A stretch of 64,000 bases of DNA from Micromonospora sp. NBRC 110009 (GTDB taxonomy: Bacteria > Actinomycetota > Actinomycetes > Mycobacteriales > Micromonosporaceae), in the NCBI RefSeq assembly GCF_030518795.1, contig NZ_CP130427.1, forward strand, positions 4,650,001 through 4,714,000, in the 5' to 3' direction. The notes below the pieces were generated by a model, which saw only the letters and a program-made list of their open reading frames with translations, ran no database searches and had not been told where the DNA came from. Below are positions 1 through 8,323 of this stretch, in pieces (position 1 is the stretch's first letter; each line of letters begins with the position of its first letter). Made by a program: the position numbers and the translations under genes.

Positions 1-1
1 G

Positions 2-1849
2 CTCTCGAACACCTCAGATGCCCTCGACGACGAGTATCGGGAGTTACTCGCCGCCGCTGTGCGGAGCCGTGCGGACGGCGTGCTCACGGCCGGCGAACTG
101 AAGGAACTCAAACGGGCGGAGCGCGCGACCAAGGACGCCCTGCAGGTGTACGTGGCCGCACGTGACGAGCTCGAGGACATGGCGGTCACGGTGTTGAGCA
201 CCGCCGCGACCATTGTCGTCACCGTCGTCAGCGGCGGCCTTGCCGGGCCGGCCGCGGCGGCCGCGTTGGCCTCTCAACTGGCGCGTGCGGCACTCGTCAA
301 CGCGTTGGTGAAGGTACTGGCGGCTAAGGCGGTGCGGGGCGACAGGTTCGACATCTTCGGTGCCGAAGGGGCTCTCGCGTTCAGCAGCGGCGCCGTCGAG
401 GGGATCGCGAACGTGCTGGCACCAGGGGTCGCGAAAGGGCTCCTCGGTTCCGCCACCGTCGGCGCGGAACGCGCGGCAACGTCGGGCTTCAGCCGGATCG
501 GAAGGGAGCTGCTGCAGGAGGCTGTCCAGGGCGGACTCTCCGCCGCTCCCGGCAGCGCCTTCAGTGTTGCCGCCGACGAGAACACCTGGCGGGGCGGCTT
601 CCTCGATGGGCTGAGTCAGGTAGCCGTCTCTACCGGCATGGGCACCGTCACCGGAGCCGGGCAGTCGGTGGTCATGCATGCCGGAACTCTCGTCTTTCGG
701 GGCGCCCAGGCGCGATGGGGCAGCATTGCCGCCGAGCCCGAGTCATCGTCGCCGGTACCGGCCGGGGCCGTCCCGGACCAGAATGGCTCTCCTCAGCATC
801 TCCCGGACCTCGGGCAGGAGGTAAGCCCCGGCGGCGGGGGCCCGAAAGGGTTTGATCCAGGCGAACTCTCGCCCGATGAGTTCAAATTCACCGCGCTGGG
901 TCCGCTCGAAAGTACTCCGGTTCACCCCGACGGAAGCCCGGCGAGAGTTCTTGAGATAGGCGCGGGACGGGTCGACACCGATCTCGGCCTGCCGCCGGAG
1001 AGTCTCGCCGCGCGGACCGCCCCCGATCCTGGCTTGATCGCGCTTACCCGCACGGATCTGCAGTCGCGCCCGGGCGTGCTAGAGCTCGACGCCACAAAGC
1101 CGATCCCGTCCGCACTTCGGAACCAGGACGCGGTGCTGGTGAACAACCCCTACGGCTACGCGGTCGATGTTGCCGTTCTCGGCGAGGCACTTCGTCCTGG
1201 TGGACGGCTGATCGTTCAAGGTCGAGCGGAAGTCGTGCCCGGAATGCGCGGTGTCAACAAGTACATGAACGAATTGCTGGAAGCTGTCGAAGCCGGAAAA
1301 ATTCCGGCTGGGTACCGAGTGGTGTCGATCACGAAACTGCCCGAGGTGCCTTCCGGGCGTCCACTTCCGGCCGACCATCCAGTCCTCGACCTCTCGTCCG
1401 GGGTCCGCAAGCCCGCCCAAGTACTGGGCGGCCCCTTCCGTGCCACCGGGGGCGATCCGGTCAGCTGGCCGAATGCTCAGATCGTGATCGAGCGAGCCGC
1501 GCGCCAACCTGCCTTGGCGCACAATCCTTGGGGCGGCGAGGTTCCTTATTTCAGGGCATACCCGCAGGAGTTCCTGGACCAAGCGGCAAAGTACGGAATT
1601 GCTCGTGAGCTCCCCGACGGGCGATTCCGTTTCTATGGCGAGACGACGCCGGCACGCACGTCTGGGGAGATAGCTGGTCGTCGTCTTGTTCGGGAGTGGA
1701 ATCCTAAGACCGGGTCCAGGCGTATTTGGCACGAAAGTCTGGATCATGACGGAAAGGTTAGAATCGTGCGTCCTGACGTTGACGCAACCGGCGGGAGCAA
1801 GGTTCATTACATGTTCGACGCGGACGGCAAATACACCGGGAGTTGGTGA
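2..1849 (+). CDS. eCIS effector / polymorphic toxin-like protein, 5' partial
   Basis: The frame is open from the window edge, so the N-terminus is missing; a GTG at 59 is only an internal alternative. The visible part starts with a charged helix, then a long Ala/Gly-rich hydrophobic stretch (bases about 200-700) that could insert in or cross a membrane. A proline/glycine linker follows. Bases about 940-1490 look like a Rossmann methyltransferase core (LEIGAGR, LELDATKP, and DAVLVNNPYGY where an NPPY-like motif would lie). The last 60 residues (WNPKTGSRRIWHE, then HYMFDADGKYTGSW) resemble the modular C-terminal toxin tips of polymorphic toxins. It lies beside an eCIS operon and is followed 1 bp later by a small acidic gene, the usual toxin-immunity order. 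Function is inferred, not proven; the toxin family was not identified. Confidence 0.6.
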   Translation, partial: LSNTSDALDDEYRELLAAAVRSRADGVLTAGELKELKRAERATKDALQVYVAARDELEDMAVTVLSTAATIVVTVVSGGLAGPAAAAALASQLARAALVNALVKVLAAKAVRGDRFDIFGAEGALAFSSGAVEGIANVLAPGVAKGLLGSATVGAERAATSGFSRIGRELLQEAVQGGLSAAPGSAFSVAADENTWRGGFLDGLSQVAVSTGMGTVTGAGQSVVMHAGTLVFRGAQARWGSIAAEPESSSPVPAGAVPDQNGSPQHLPDLGQEVSPGGGGPKGFDPGELSPDEFKFTALGPLESTPVHPDGSPARVLEIGAGRVDTDLGLPPESLAARTAPDPGLIALTRTDLQSRPGVLELDATKPIPSALRNQDAVLVNNPYGYAVDVAVLGEALRPGGRLIVQGRAEVVPGMRGVNKYMNELLEAVEAGKIPAGYRVVSITKLPEVPSGRPLPADHPVLDLSSGVRKPAQVLGGPFRATGGDPVSWPNAQIVIERAARQPALAHNPWGGEVPYFRAYPQEFLDQAAKYGIARELPDGRFRFYGETTPARTSGEIAGRRLVREWNPKTGSRRIWHESLDHDGKVRIVRPDVDATGGSKVHYMFDADGKYTGSW

Positions 1850-1850
1850 C

Positions 1851-2096
1851 GTGCAAGACATCCACCAGGAGGTCGCGCGTAGGTTGGCAGGCCTGGTCGA
1901 GGGGTCTGTGAGCCGCGAGGAAGTCGCGGATTGGGCTCTGGCGCGGATCAAAGACGAAGCCGCGGACTACCAATCGGATGCGATTCTTTGGGCTGCGCTT
2001 GACAGGTTGGCCGGCGCCGATCTTCAGCAGAGCCCGGGGGCTTACCTGCATGGTGACGAGGATTTCCGATCCTGGCTGAATGACTTCGAGGACTAG
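1851..2096 (+). CDS. putative immunity protein for the upstream toxin-like gene
   Basis: An 81-aa acidic protein starting at GTG 1851, one base after the stop of the toxin-like gene. A GGGAG ribosome site at 1838-1842 lies inside the end of that gene, so the two are translationally coupled. Recognisable stretches are VADWALARIKDEA, LWAALDRLAGADL and a C-terminal SWLNDFED. Small acidic proteins directly behind a polymorphic toxin C-terminus are commonly the cognate inhibitor; that role is inferred from position and size. The stop codon TAG lies within the CTAG that borders the downstream insertion sequence, so the gene is intact at its end. Confidence 0.55.
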   Translation: MQDIHQEVARRLAGLVEGSVSREEVADWALARIKDEAADYQSDAILWAALDRLAGADLQQSPGAYLHGDEDFRSWLNDFED

Positions 2097-2129
2097 CTAC
2101 TTCGACCTGAAAACTAGATCGATGGTTGT

Positions 2130-2158
2130 CGGCGTGTCCGGCCCTGCCGGACACGCCG
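2130..2158. terminator. stem-loop inside the left end of the IS
   Basis: A 12-bp perfect stem (CGGCGTGTCCGG paired with CCGGACACGCCG) with a 5-base loop lies between the left IS end and the transposase start. There is no T-tract. It may block read-through from the upstream gene into the transposase, a common feature of IS ends; this role is inferred. Confidence 0.45.
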
Positions 2159-2205
2159 CGCTGTCACACTGTATGTAACCGAAACTCGTTGGCGCGCAAG
2201 GGATT

Positions 2206-3612
2206 GTGGTCATGCTACGGACCCGGAACATGCAGCCGTCGTTGTGGGAATCGGTGCTGCCGGAGGTGTGCCTACGGCTGCCGGTGGAGCTGGAACGCGT
2301 CGATGCGTGGCTCGACGACGAGCGGTTCTTCGCCCCGTTCACCGCGCACTTCTCGCCCCGGCTGGGCCGGCCGAGCATGCCGCTGGAGACCTACCTGCGG
2401 TTGATGTTCCTCAAACACCGCTACCGGCTGGGCTATGAGTCGCTGTGCGCCGAGGTATCCGACTCGATCTCCTGGCGCCGGTTCGCCCGGATCGACATCG
2501 ACGGCCGGCTGCCCCACCCGACCACCCTGATGAAGATCACCACCCGGTGCGGGGAGCAGGCGATCGCCGCGCTCAACGAGCAGCTGCTGGCCACCGCGGT
2601 CGAGGCCCGGCTGGTCAAGACGGGAAAAGTCCGGGCCGACACCACCGTGGTGCCGGCCAACGTTGACTACCCCACCGACACCGGGCTGCTGGCCCGGGCG
2701 GTATCCCGGATCACCCGCACCGTCGGGCGGATCAAGGCGGCCGGAGCCGCGCCCCGCACCCCGTTCCGCGACCGCACCCGCGCCGCCGGCCGGCGGGTCC
2801 GTACGATCGCGGCGCAGCTACGGCTACGCGGCGCGCAGACCCGAGACCAGGCGCAGGCCACCGTCGCCCGGATCACCGCCGAACTGGCCGACCTGGCCCG
2901 CAAGAGCGCCACCGACGCCGCGGCGGTATTGCGCAACGCCCGCCGGGCGCTGCGCACCGCGACCGGCCGGGAAGCGGGCCGGCTGCGCCGCGCCGTCGAC
3001 GACCTGACCGTGCTCCTCGACCGCACCCACCAAGTGATCGCCCAAGCCCGGACCCGGCTGGCCGGCGGCACACCCGACGCGGCGACCCGGCTGGTCAGCC
3101 TGCACGACCCGGACGCCCGCCCGATCGCCAAGGGCCGGCTCGGCAAACCCATCAACTTCGGCTACAAGGCCCAGACCGTCGACAACGTCGACGGAATCGT
3201 GCTCGACCACGCTGTCGAACACGGCAACCCACCCGACGCGCCGCAACTCGCGCCCGCGATCGACCGGATCACCCGGCGCACCGGGCGAACGCCGGGGGCG
3301 GTGGCCGCCGACCGCGGCTACGGCGAAGCCGCCGTCCACGACGATCTTTACGATGCCGGCGTGAAAACCGTCGCGATTCCGCGTAAAGGCCGACCGGGCG
3401 CCGCCCGCCAAGCCTACGAACGCCAACCCGGCTTCCGCCGCCTGGTCAAATGGCGCACCGGCTGCGAGGGCCGGATCAGCCACCTCAAACACCGCTACCA
3501 ATGGGACCGCACCCGCCTCGACGGGCTGACCGGCGCCCGAACCTGGTGCGGCTACGGCGTCCTGGCCCACAACCTCACCAAGGTCACCGCCCTCGCCGCC
3601 ACGGCAGCCTGA
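2206..3612 (+). CDS. DDE transposase, ISNCY-like
   Basis: A 468-aa transposase, from GTG 2206 or the nearby ATG 2212. The N-terminal domain (MPLETYLRLMFLKHRY) is typical of the IS1182/ISNCY type. The catalytic triad is readable: Asp in RADTTVVPANVDYP, Asp in AADRGYGEAAV, and Glu in RTGCEGRISHLKHRYQ. Between the first and second Asp lies a helical, Arg/Ala-rich insertion of about 130 residues. The motif DPDARPIAKGRLGKPINFGY precedes the second Asp, as expected. It appears intact and is probably active or recently active. Confidence 0.9.
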   Translation: MVMLRTRNMQPSLWESVLPEVCLRLPVELERVDAWLDDERFFAPFTAHFSPRLGRPSMPLETYLRLMFLKHRYRLGYESLCAEVSDSISWRRFARIDIDGRLPHPTTLMKITTRCGEQAIAALNEQLLATAVEARLVKTGKVRADTTVVPANVDYPTDTGLLARAVSRITRTVGRIKAAGAAPRTPFRDRTRAAGRRVRTIAAQLRLRGAQTRDQAQATVARITAELADLARKSATDAAAVLRNARRALRTATGREAGRLRRAVDDLTVLLDRTHQVIAQARTRLAGGTPDAATRLVSLHDPDARPIAKGRLGKPINFGYKAQTVDNVDGIVLDHAVEHGNPPDAPQLAPAIDRITRRTGRTPGAVAADRGYGEAAVHDDLYDAGVKTVAIPRKGRPGAARQAYERQPGFRRLVKWRTGCEGRISHLKHRYQWDRTRLDGLTGARTWCGYGVLAHNLTKVTALAATAA

Positions 3613-3700
3613 ACCACCACCCACCGGCAGTCTTCACCGCGCACCAGCACGCCCACCAGCACCAGACCCCAGGCCGCTCCGCCGGCTTCCGCCGGCCGCC

Positions 3701-5206
3701 TCACTTCTTCAGGTCGAAGTAGCTAGTCGGGGTGCCCACGACGGGGCATAGCGGATCCTCTACGTCCGGCAGCGGCTTCGGTTTCGGGGGCTGGGGACTC
3801 TTGGCCGCCTGGACGGCGGCGGCGAAGTCCTTCGCCAGCTGGTTGGCCTGGGGGCCAGTGGCCTTCAGCTCGGGATGGGCGTCGAGCATCGGTGTGATCA
3901 GGTCCTCCTCGCCGCTGCAGCCCAAGAGGGTGCTGAGGTCCTCGCGTTCCTGCGGAGTCAGGTCCCCCATCGACTTGTTGCCGTTCAGGGTGGCAAGGGC
4001 GGCCAGGACGCCGGCGTCCGGCGGGACGCAGAACTTCAGCAGCAGCATCCACCACAGCTGGAAGACGAAGATGACGATGGGCATGAAGATGCCGAGGACG
4101 AACGTCGCCACGATGGTGATCAGCTCGATGGCGTGGAAGCAGTTCTCCGGTGTGGTGCCGCCGGGCTCGCTCTTGTCGCCCGAGTCCGGCACCTTGCCCA
4201 GCTTGAACGGGGGCAGCTGGGAGCCCGCCGGGCGCTCGAACTCGACGCCGCCGACGGCGGCGCTGCCGGCCGCGTGTGCCTGCATTGCCTGCAGGTCCGG
4301 CAGGCGTACGCGGACGCGCCGGTTCGCCGTGCCCGCCGGGTCGAAGAAGTCGGCCAGCCGGAAGTCGACGCTCGGGGCGCTGACCGTGACGATCGGCGGG
4401 CATGGCTGCGGCCTGCCCTTCGAGGCGACGACCCGCAGGTGGTACGTCGTGCGCTCGTCCAGCTTGGGTCGTCCGGTCGCGTCCGTGTCGCCGCTGTAGG
4501 TCGGCACCACGCCGAACCACAGCGAGCGGCCCGGACCGGGCACGCAGTCGTTCGCCGGCCGGGGAATCCGCCACATCGGAAAGGTCTGCTCCGTCGACAG
4601 GTCCGCGGCGACCGGGCGCCATTCCCCGCGGCCGTCCGCGCCCACGTACCAGGCCTGCTCCTCCGCCTTGAACGGGAGGTCGGCCAGCCCGGCCGAGCGG
4701 AAGGCGGCGGCGACGTCCTCGGTCCGCTCGTCGTGGAAGTCGGCCTTGGCGATCGCTTTGGCGGCCGCCCTCAGCTCGGCCGGGTCGCCGGTGAAGGTGA
4801 CCAGCGTGCGCCGCATGACGAACCGCACCGTCACGCCCGTGTCGCCCGGCCCAGGGCGTGGCAGGCCTGCCACGTCACAGAACAGTTCCGCCGTGACCGC
4901 GTAGAACCGCTGGTGGGACGGCTGGTAGAGCTTGCGGATGGGGGAGCGGACCATCTTGTACGGGCTGAGCACTCCGCGCAGCGTCACCGGGTCGCTCACC
5001 GGGCGCTGCACCGGGAACGACCACCGGTCGCCCCGGGTCCAGCGCAGCGACCGCTGCGGGTCGGCCACCAGCGTTGCCACGAAGTCCTCGCTGTCGTACT
5101 TCTGGAGGTACGGCGCGAGCGCCTCCGGCCCGAACCGGTCGGTCTTCGACCGGACCAGCGCGTACCACGGCGCGCGCAGCGCCATCCCGTGTGGCGGCCC
5201 GCTCAC
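3701..5206 (-). CDS. eCIS-associated membrane protein, C-terminus possibly replaced by IS
   Basis: 501 aa. The GTG start at 5206 overlaps the spike gene's TGA as GTGA, which places it as the last gene of the eCIS operon in this window. The first about 370 residues are soluble and not recognised. A strong hydrophobic segment follows (ITIVATFVLGIFMPIVIFVF, then QLWWMLLLKF), enough for one or two membrane passes, and a short helical tail after it. The last eight residues (TSYFDLKK) and the stop codon are encoded by the inverted repeat of the neighbouring IS, so the original C-terminus was probably lost. Similar membrane proteins occur in actinobacterial eCIS loci, but I cannot name the family. 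Confidence 0.65.
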   Translation of the reverse strand: MSGPPHGMALRAPWYALVRSKTDRFGPEALAPYLQKYDSEDFVATLVADPQRSLRWTRGDRWSFPVQRPVSDPVTLRGVLSPYKMVRSPIRKLYQPSHQRFYAVTAELFCDVAGLPRPGPGDTGVTVRFVMRRTLVTFTGDPAELRAAAKAIAKADFHDERTEDVAAAFRSAGLADLPFKAEEQAWYVGADGRGEWRPVAADLSTEQTFPMWRIPRPANDCVPGPGRSLWFGVVPTYSGDTDATGRPKLDERTTYHLRVVASKGRPQPCPPIVTVSAPSVDFRLADFFDPAGTANRRVRVRLPDLQAMQAHAAGSAAVGGVEFERPAGSQLPPFKLGKVPDSGDKSEPGGTTPENCFHAIELITIVATFVLGIFMPIVIFVFQLWWMLLLKFCVPPDAGVLAALATLNGNKSMGDLTPQEREDLSTLLGCSGEEDLITPMLDAHPELKATGPQANQLAKDFAAAVQAAKSPQPPKPKPLPDVEDPLCPVVGTPTSYFDLKK

Positions 5207-5868
5207 CAGATGTTCCCGGCGCCGGGGGTGTACGCGGGCGACATCACCATCTGCTCTGCTATGAGGGTGCCGACCTTCACCAGGCCGCTGAACGTGGCGA
5301 TCGGCGCGTCCACTTTGACCATCGGGGCCGTCACGTCCACGGATACGTTGCCCTGGATCTCCACGGCGGTGGCGGTCAGCCGGACCGTGCAGCCGGCCGA
5401 GTGCTTCACGGTGACCGTCTGCCCGGAGTCGTCCAGGGTGACCTCGTGGCCGGAGGCCATGGTGATGCTGAGCTTGGCGGCGCCGGCCGAGTCGTCGAAC
5501 TCGAGGCGGCTGTCGGTCCGGGAGCGGAACAGCCGGATGTTGTTGGCCGTCTCGGGGTCGTGCGGCAGCGATTCCCGGCCGTTCCAGGTCGCGCCGAGCA
5601 CGTACGGCCGGCGCAGGTTCCCGGCCTCGAAGGCGACCATCACCTGGGTGCCCACCTCGGGCAGCACCAGCAGACCCTGCGAGTCGTCGGCGTACGGGGA
5701 GCAGAGCGTCGCCCACGCCCGCACGTCCCGGTCGCCGTCCGAGCCGAGCCACGGAAAGCGCACCTCGACCCGGCCCAGCTTGTCGTCGTCCACCAGGTCG
5801 GTGACGATCGCCGGGTAGATCCCGTAGTAGCCGGGCGTCGAGCCGTCCGCCGGAGCCGGAAGTCCCAT
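5203..5868 (-). CDS. eCIS spike protein, gpV/gp5 OB-fold half
   Basis: 221 aa, start ATG 5868 overlapping the upstream gene's stop (ATGA). The N-terminus (YYGIYPAIVTDLVDDDKLGRVEVRFPW) and the segment GTQVMVAFEAGNLRRPYVLG are the hallmark of the phage baseplate protein V / VgrG gp5 OB-fold. The C-terminal half (LSITMASGHEVTLDDSG, then repeated VTV/VDV strands) would form the trimeric beta-helix needle that punctures the target membrane. Together with the next gene upstream it corresponds to one VgrG or Pvc8; here the two halves are separate genes. No effector domain is fused to the tip. Confidence 0.85.
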   Translation of the reverse strand: MGLPAPADGSTPGYYGIYPAIVTDLVDDDKLGRVEVRFPWLGSDGDRDVRAWATLCSPYADDSQGLLVLPEVGTQVMVAFEAGNLRRPYVLGATWNGRESLPHDPETANNIRLFRSRTDSRLEFDDSAGAAKLSITMASGHEVTLDDSGQTVTVKHSAGCTVRLTATAVEIQGNVSVDVTAPMVKVDAPIATFSGLVKVGTLIAEQMVMSPAYTPGAGNIW

Positions 5869-6953
5869 CAGGCCACCTCGTTCAGGGTCGCGCGTTCGGC
5901 GTCGAAGCAGGTACGGAATCCTCGCCGCAGGTCGAAGGTGTGTCGCACCCGCGTGACGTAGTAGCCGGACCCGTCGAATGGCGCGCCGGACCGTTGCAGC
6001 GTGAGCCGGCTGCCGACCATCAGGTCCGGGGTGCCGTTGGTGGTCCCGTTGACGGTGACGAACTTCCGGCCACGGCGCAGCATCTCGGCGCGCGCCCACG
6101 CGGACGCCTCGGCGCTGGTCAGCGCCGCCTCCCGGACCCGTAGCGTGGTGCTGGCGCCGAGCGCCCGCTCGACCAGCCGGGCGCCGAGCCGGCCGCCGGT
6201 CACCTCGGCGTCCAGCGCGTCGGGGCCGGCCTTCTCGTTGATCACCTCGCGGCGGTCGGCGTCGTAGCCGGTCACCACCACGGCGCTGCGCTGGGCGGAC
6301 AGGTCGGCGGTCAGCCGCGCCTCGATCAGATCGCCGCCGCGGACCAGCGTCACCTCGCTGCCGGTGCGCTGCGATCGCGTGCGGAAATGCAGGGTGCGCT
6401 CGGTGCACCAGATCTCGGCCTGGACCAGCCGGGCCCGTTCGCGCAGGAAGGCCAGGTCGCTCTGGTTGAACTGCTGCACCACGTCGTAGCGGGGGCCGTC
6501 GGCGTCGGTGTCCGCCTGCAGGCCGTGTTCGCGGGCGAGCTCGGCGGCCACCTCCGCGTCGGTCTTGTCGCGGTAGGTGCGCATCCGCCTGGTCATCCGC
6601 AGCCCCATTAGCGCGTCCTCGGCGAACACCGTGACGTACGGCGGGTCGGCGTCGCCGAGGGTGAGCTCGATGGCCGACACCTTGCCGTCGAAGACGAAGC
6701 GCTGTTCGTGCTGGGCGCCGATCGCGACCCGCAGGGACTTGCCGAGGTCGATCGTGCCGCCGTCGAGGTGCAGCAGGTCGCCGGGCGGGCCGAGCGCGCC
6801 GGCGCCGGTGGCGAGGAAGCAGGCCTGCAGCTTGCGCAGCCCCTCGACGCCCTCGCAGACGTCCAGCCGGAAGCAGTCGCGGGCCAATTCGCGCATGAGC
6901 TGCCCGTCCACGGTGAAGACCGGGGAGACGACGGTGAGCGGCGCCTCAGTCAT
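5868..6953 (-). CDS. eCIS spike hub protein, gpD-like (VgrG N-terminal half)
   Basis: 361 aa, start ATG 6953 with an 8-base overlap with the preceding small gene. It resembles phage late-control protein D: an N-terminal barrel (VFTVDGQLMRELARDCFRLDV), the conserved YDVVQQFNQSDLAFLRERARL motif around residue 160, and a C-terminal barrel ending GYYVTRVRHTFD. These proteins form the trimeric hub joining the inner tube to the needle. It is translationally coupled to the gpV half (ATGA at 5868). Confidence 0.85.
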   Translation of the reverse strand: MTEAPLTVVSPVFTVDGQLMRELARDCFRLDVCEGVEGLRKLQACFLATGAGALGPPGDLLHLDGGTIDLGKSLRVAIGAQHEQRFVFDGKVSAIELTLGDADPPYVTVFAEDALMGLRMTRRMRTYRDKTDAEVAAELAREHGLQADTDADGPRYDVVQQFNQSDLAFLRERARLVQAEIWCTERTLHFRTRSQRTGSEVTLVRGGDLIEARLTADLSAQRSAVVVTGYDADRREVINEKAGPDALDAEVTGGRLGARLVERALGASTTLRVREAALTSAEASAWARAEMLRRGRKFVTVNGTTNGTPDLMVGSRLTLQRSGAPFDGSGYYVTRVRHTFDLRRGFRTCFDAERATLNEVA

Positions 6954-7113
6954 CGAAGTCCTCCGCGGCGGTCCGGGCGGCGATCCAGTCGGCCCGCTTG
7001 CGGGCCGCCGCGATCTGCTCGTCGATCGGCGCCGGGCGCGGGTCGGGCGGCCGGTCCGCGTCCGGCGGGGGAGTCCGTACGTCGGTGTGCAGCTCACCGA
7101 TGTGCACAGTCAC
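6946..7113 (-). CDS. small eCIS protein between tube/LysM and spike genes
   Basis: 55 aa from GTG 7113, overlapping the end of the upstream gene by 20 bases and the start of the gpD gene by 8. It starts TVHIGELHTDVRT and ends in an acidic helix. Tiny proteins (DUF5908 type) often lie at this position in eCIS operons and start with a similar IRELxI-like strand; the match here is weak. Overlaps on both sides argue that it is a real gene. Role unknown, possibly a spike-assembly factor. Confidence 0.6.
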   Translation of the reverse strand: MTVHIGELHTDVRTPPPDADRPPDPRPAPIDEQIAAARKRADWIAARTAAEDFDD

Positions 7114-8323
7114 CGCAGCACCCCCTTCCGCCGCCCAGCGTGGTCCGGGCGATGTCACCGGGGCGTTGCGTGTCGGCCTGGATGTCGGCGAGGGTCTGCG
7201 CGTTGCCGCGCCGGCGCAGCGGAATCCCGCTGCCGTAGGTGGCGGCCCGCGGGTCCACGGTGGCCGGCGGCGGGGCGTTCGCGGCCGGTGCCCTAGCATC
7301 CGCGGCCGGTGCCGGGGCGGGCCCGGCGAAGCCCATCCGGGCCTGTGCGACGGCGGCCTCGGCACGGGCTGCTGCGACGGTGCGCGCCGAGGCGGCAATC
7401 CCCCCGCCCGCGGCGAGGATCAGCCCGGCGGTGCGGGCATCGGGCGCGGGGCCGCCCGGCGCCGGCCCAGCGGCGCCGGACGAGCTCAGCCCGAGCGCGC
7501 TGGCGAGGACCTCGGGGGATCCCGGCGCGGCGTCCGCCGCGAACCCGGCGACGCTCTCCCCGGCCGGCGCGGTAAAGGCGGCCGGCGGCAGCTGCACCGG
7601 CGTCCCGGCCGGCAACGCCAGCGGGCTCTGCAGGCCGGTCATGGCGGCCCGCCACTGCGCCGGCGCCAGCCCGAGCCGGCCCATCAACTGCTGCACGCTC
7701 TCGCCCTGCTGGGCCGGCTCCACCTGCTGCGGCGTCGCGGCCGGCGCGTCGGTCCCCGCGGAGCCCGAGCCGCCCACCTCGCCCGGCAGCGTGGCGCCCT
7801 TGTCGTCGAGCGCGCCCGCCCCCGCGGCCACCGCCTCGTCCGCGAGGTTCAGCTCCCGGATCGCCACGGCCACCTTGGCGTGCAGCGGCGTGCCGTCCGG
7901 GGCAAACAGGTCCAGGTCCTCGGTGACCTCGTCGATGATCCCGTTGAAGATCAGCTTTCCCCAGGCGAACCGGACCGCGGGCGGCGGCCCGCTCGGGCGG
8001 TCCTTGGGCGGCTCGACGAATTGCCGGATCAGCGCCGTCCACTCGCGTACGTCGACCCGGGCGGTCGTCTGCCCTTGCTCGGCGGTGTCGAACTCGAGGG
8101 TGAAGCTCAGCGAGGACGCCTCCTGCGCTGGGTGCTCGCGCTTCTGGGTACCCGTGGTGAGGCCGTTGCGGTCCACGTTGTTGCGCCTGGTGATCTTCAG
8201 GCTGGCCGGGTTGAACTGAACCTCCCAGGCGACGCCGTCCGGTTTCACCTTGGCCGGGGCAGTCTTTGACGGCCGCTGGGTGTAGACGAGCCGTTGCAGG
8301 GTCGCATGCGCCAGCGCGGCCAT
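7094..8323 (-). CDS. eCIS tube/baseplate protein, Pvc7-like (LysM type)
   Basis: 409 aa, start ATG 8323 overlapping the upstream stop (TAATG). Residues about 1-170 match the CIS tube-associated domain: WEVQFNPASLKITRRNN, then LEFDTAEQG and the strand LIFNGIIDEVTEDLDLF, followed by IRELNLAD. A divergent LysM-like stretch (residues about 205-245, QQGESVQQLMGRLGLAP) follows, where most relatives have LysM. The last 160 residues are a low-complexity Ala/Pro/Gly tail ending in a cysteine cluster (GCCGDCAHR). The family sits between inner tube and spike in the baseplate. The long tail and terminal cysteines are unusual. Confidence 0.75.
   Translation of the reverse strand: MAALAHATLQRLVYTQRPSKTAPAKVKPDGVAWEVQFNPASLKITRRNNVDRNGLTTGTQKREHPAQEASSLSFTLEFDTAEQGQTTARVDVREWTALIRQFVEPPKDRPSGPPPAVRFAWGKLIFNGIIDEVTEDLDLFAPDGTPLHAKVAVAIRELNLADEAVAAGAGALDDKGATLPGEVGGSGSAGTDAPAATPQQVEPAQQGESVQQLMGRLGLAPAQWRAAMTGLQSPLALPAGTPVQLPPAAFTAPAGESVAGFAADAAPGSPEVLASALGLSSSGAAGPAPGGPAPDARTAGLILAAGGGIAASARTVAAARAEAAVAQARMGFAGPAPAPAADARAPAANAPPPATVDPRAATYGSGIPLRRRGNAQTLADIQADTQRPGDIARTTLGGGRGCCGDCAHR

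Larger units (their letters stand above)
2097..3722 (+). mobile_element. ISNCY-like insertion sequence with CTAG target duplication
   Basis: Both ends carry the perfect inverted repeat CTACTTCGACCTGAA (2097-2111) and TTCAGGTCGAAGTAG (3708-3722). CTAG flanks each end (2093-2096 and 3723-3726) and is the likely 4-bp target duplication. By chance the symmetry extends two more bases each side, giving a 21-bp perfect palindromic arm. One transposase gene fills the element, which looks complete. It sits exactly between the effector/immunity pair and the 3' end of the eCIS operon. Confidence 0.85.

Noticed and set aside
3875-5818. 647-codon plus-strand frame across the eCIS spike genes
   Set aside because: Shadow of the minus-strand genes; Arg/Ala/Gly-rich with no recognisable domain.
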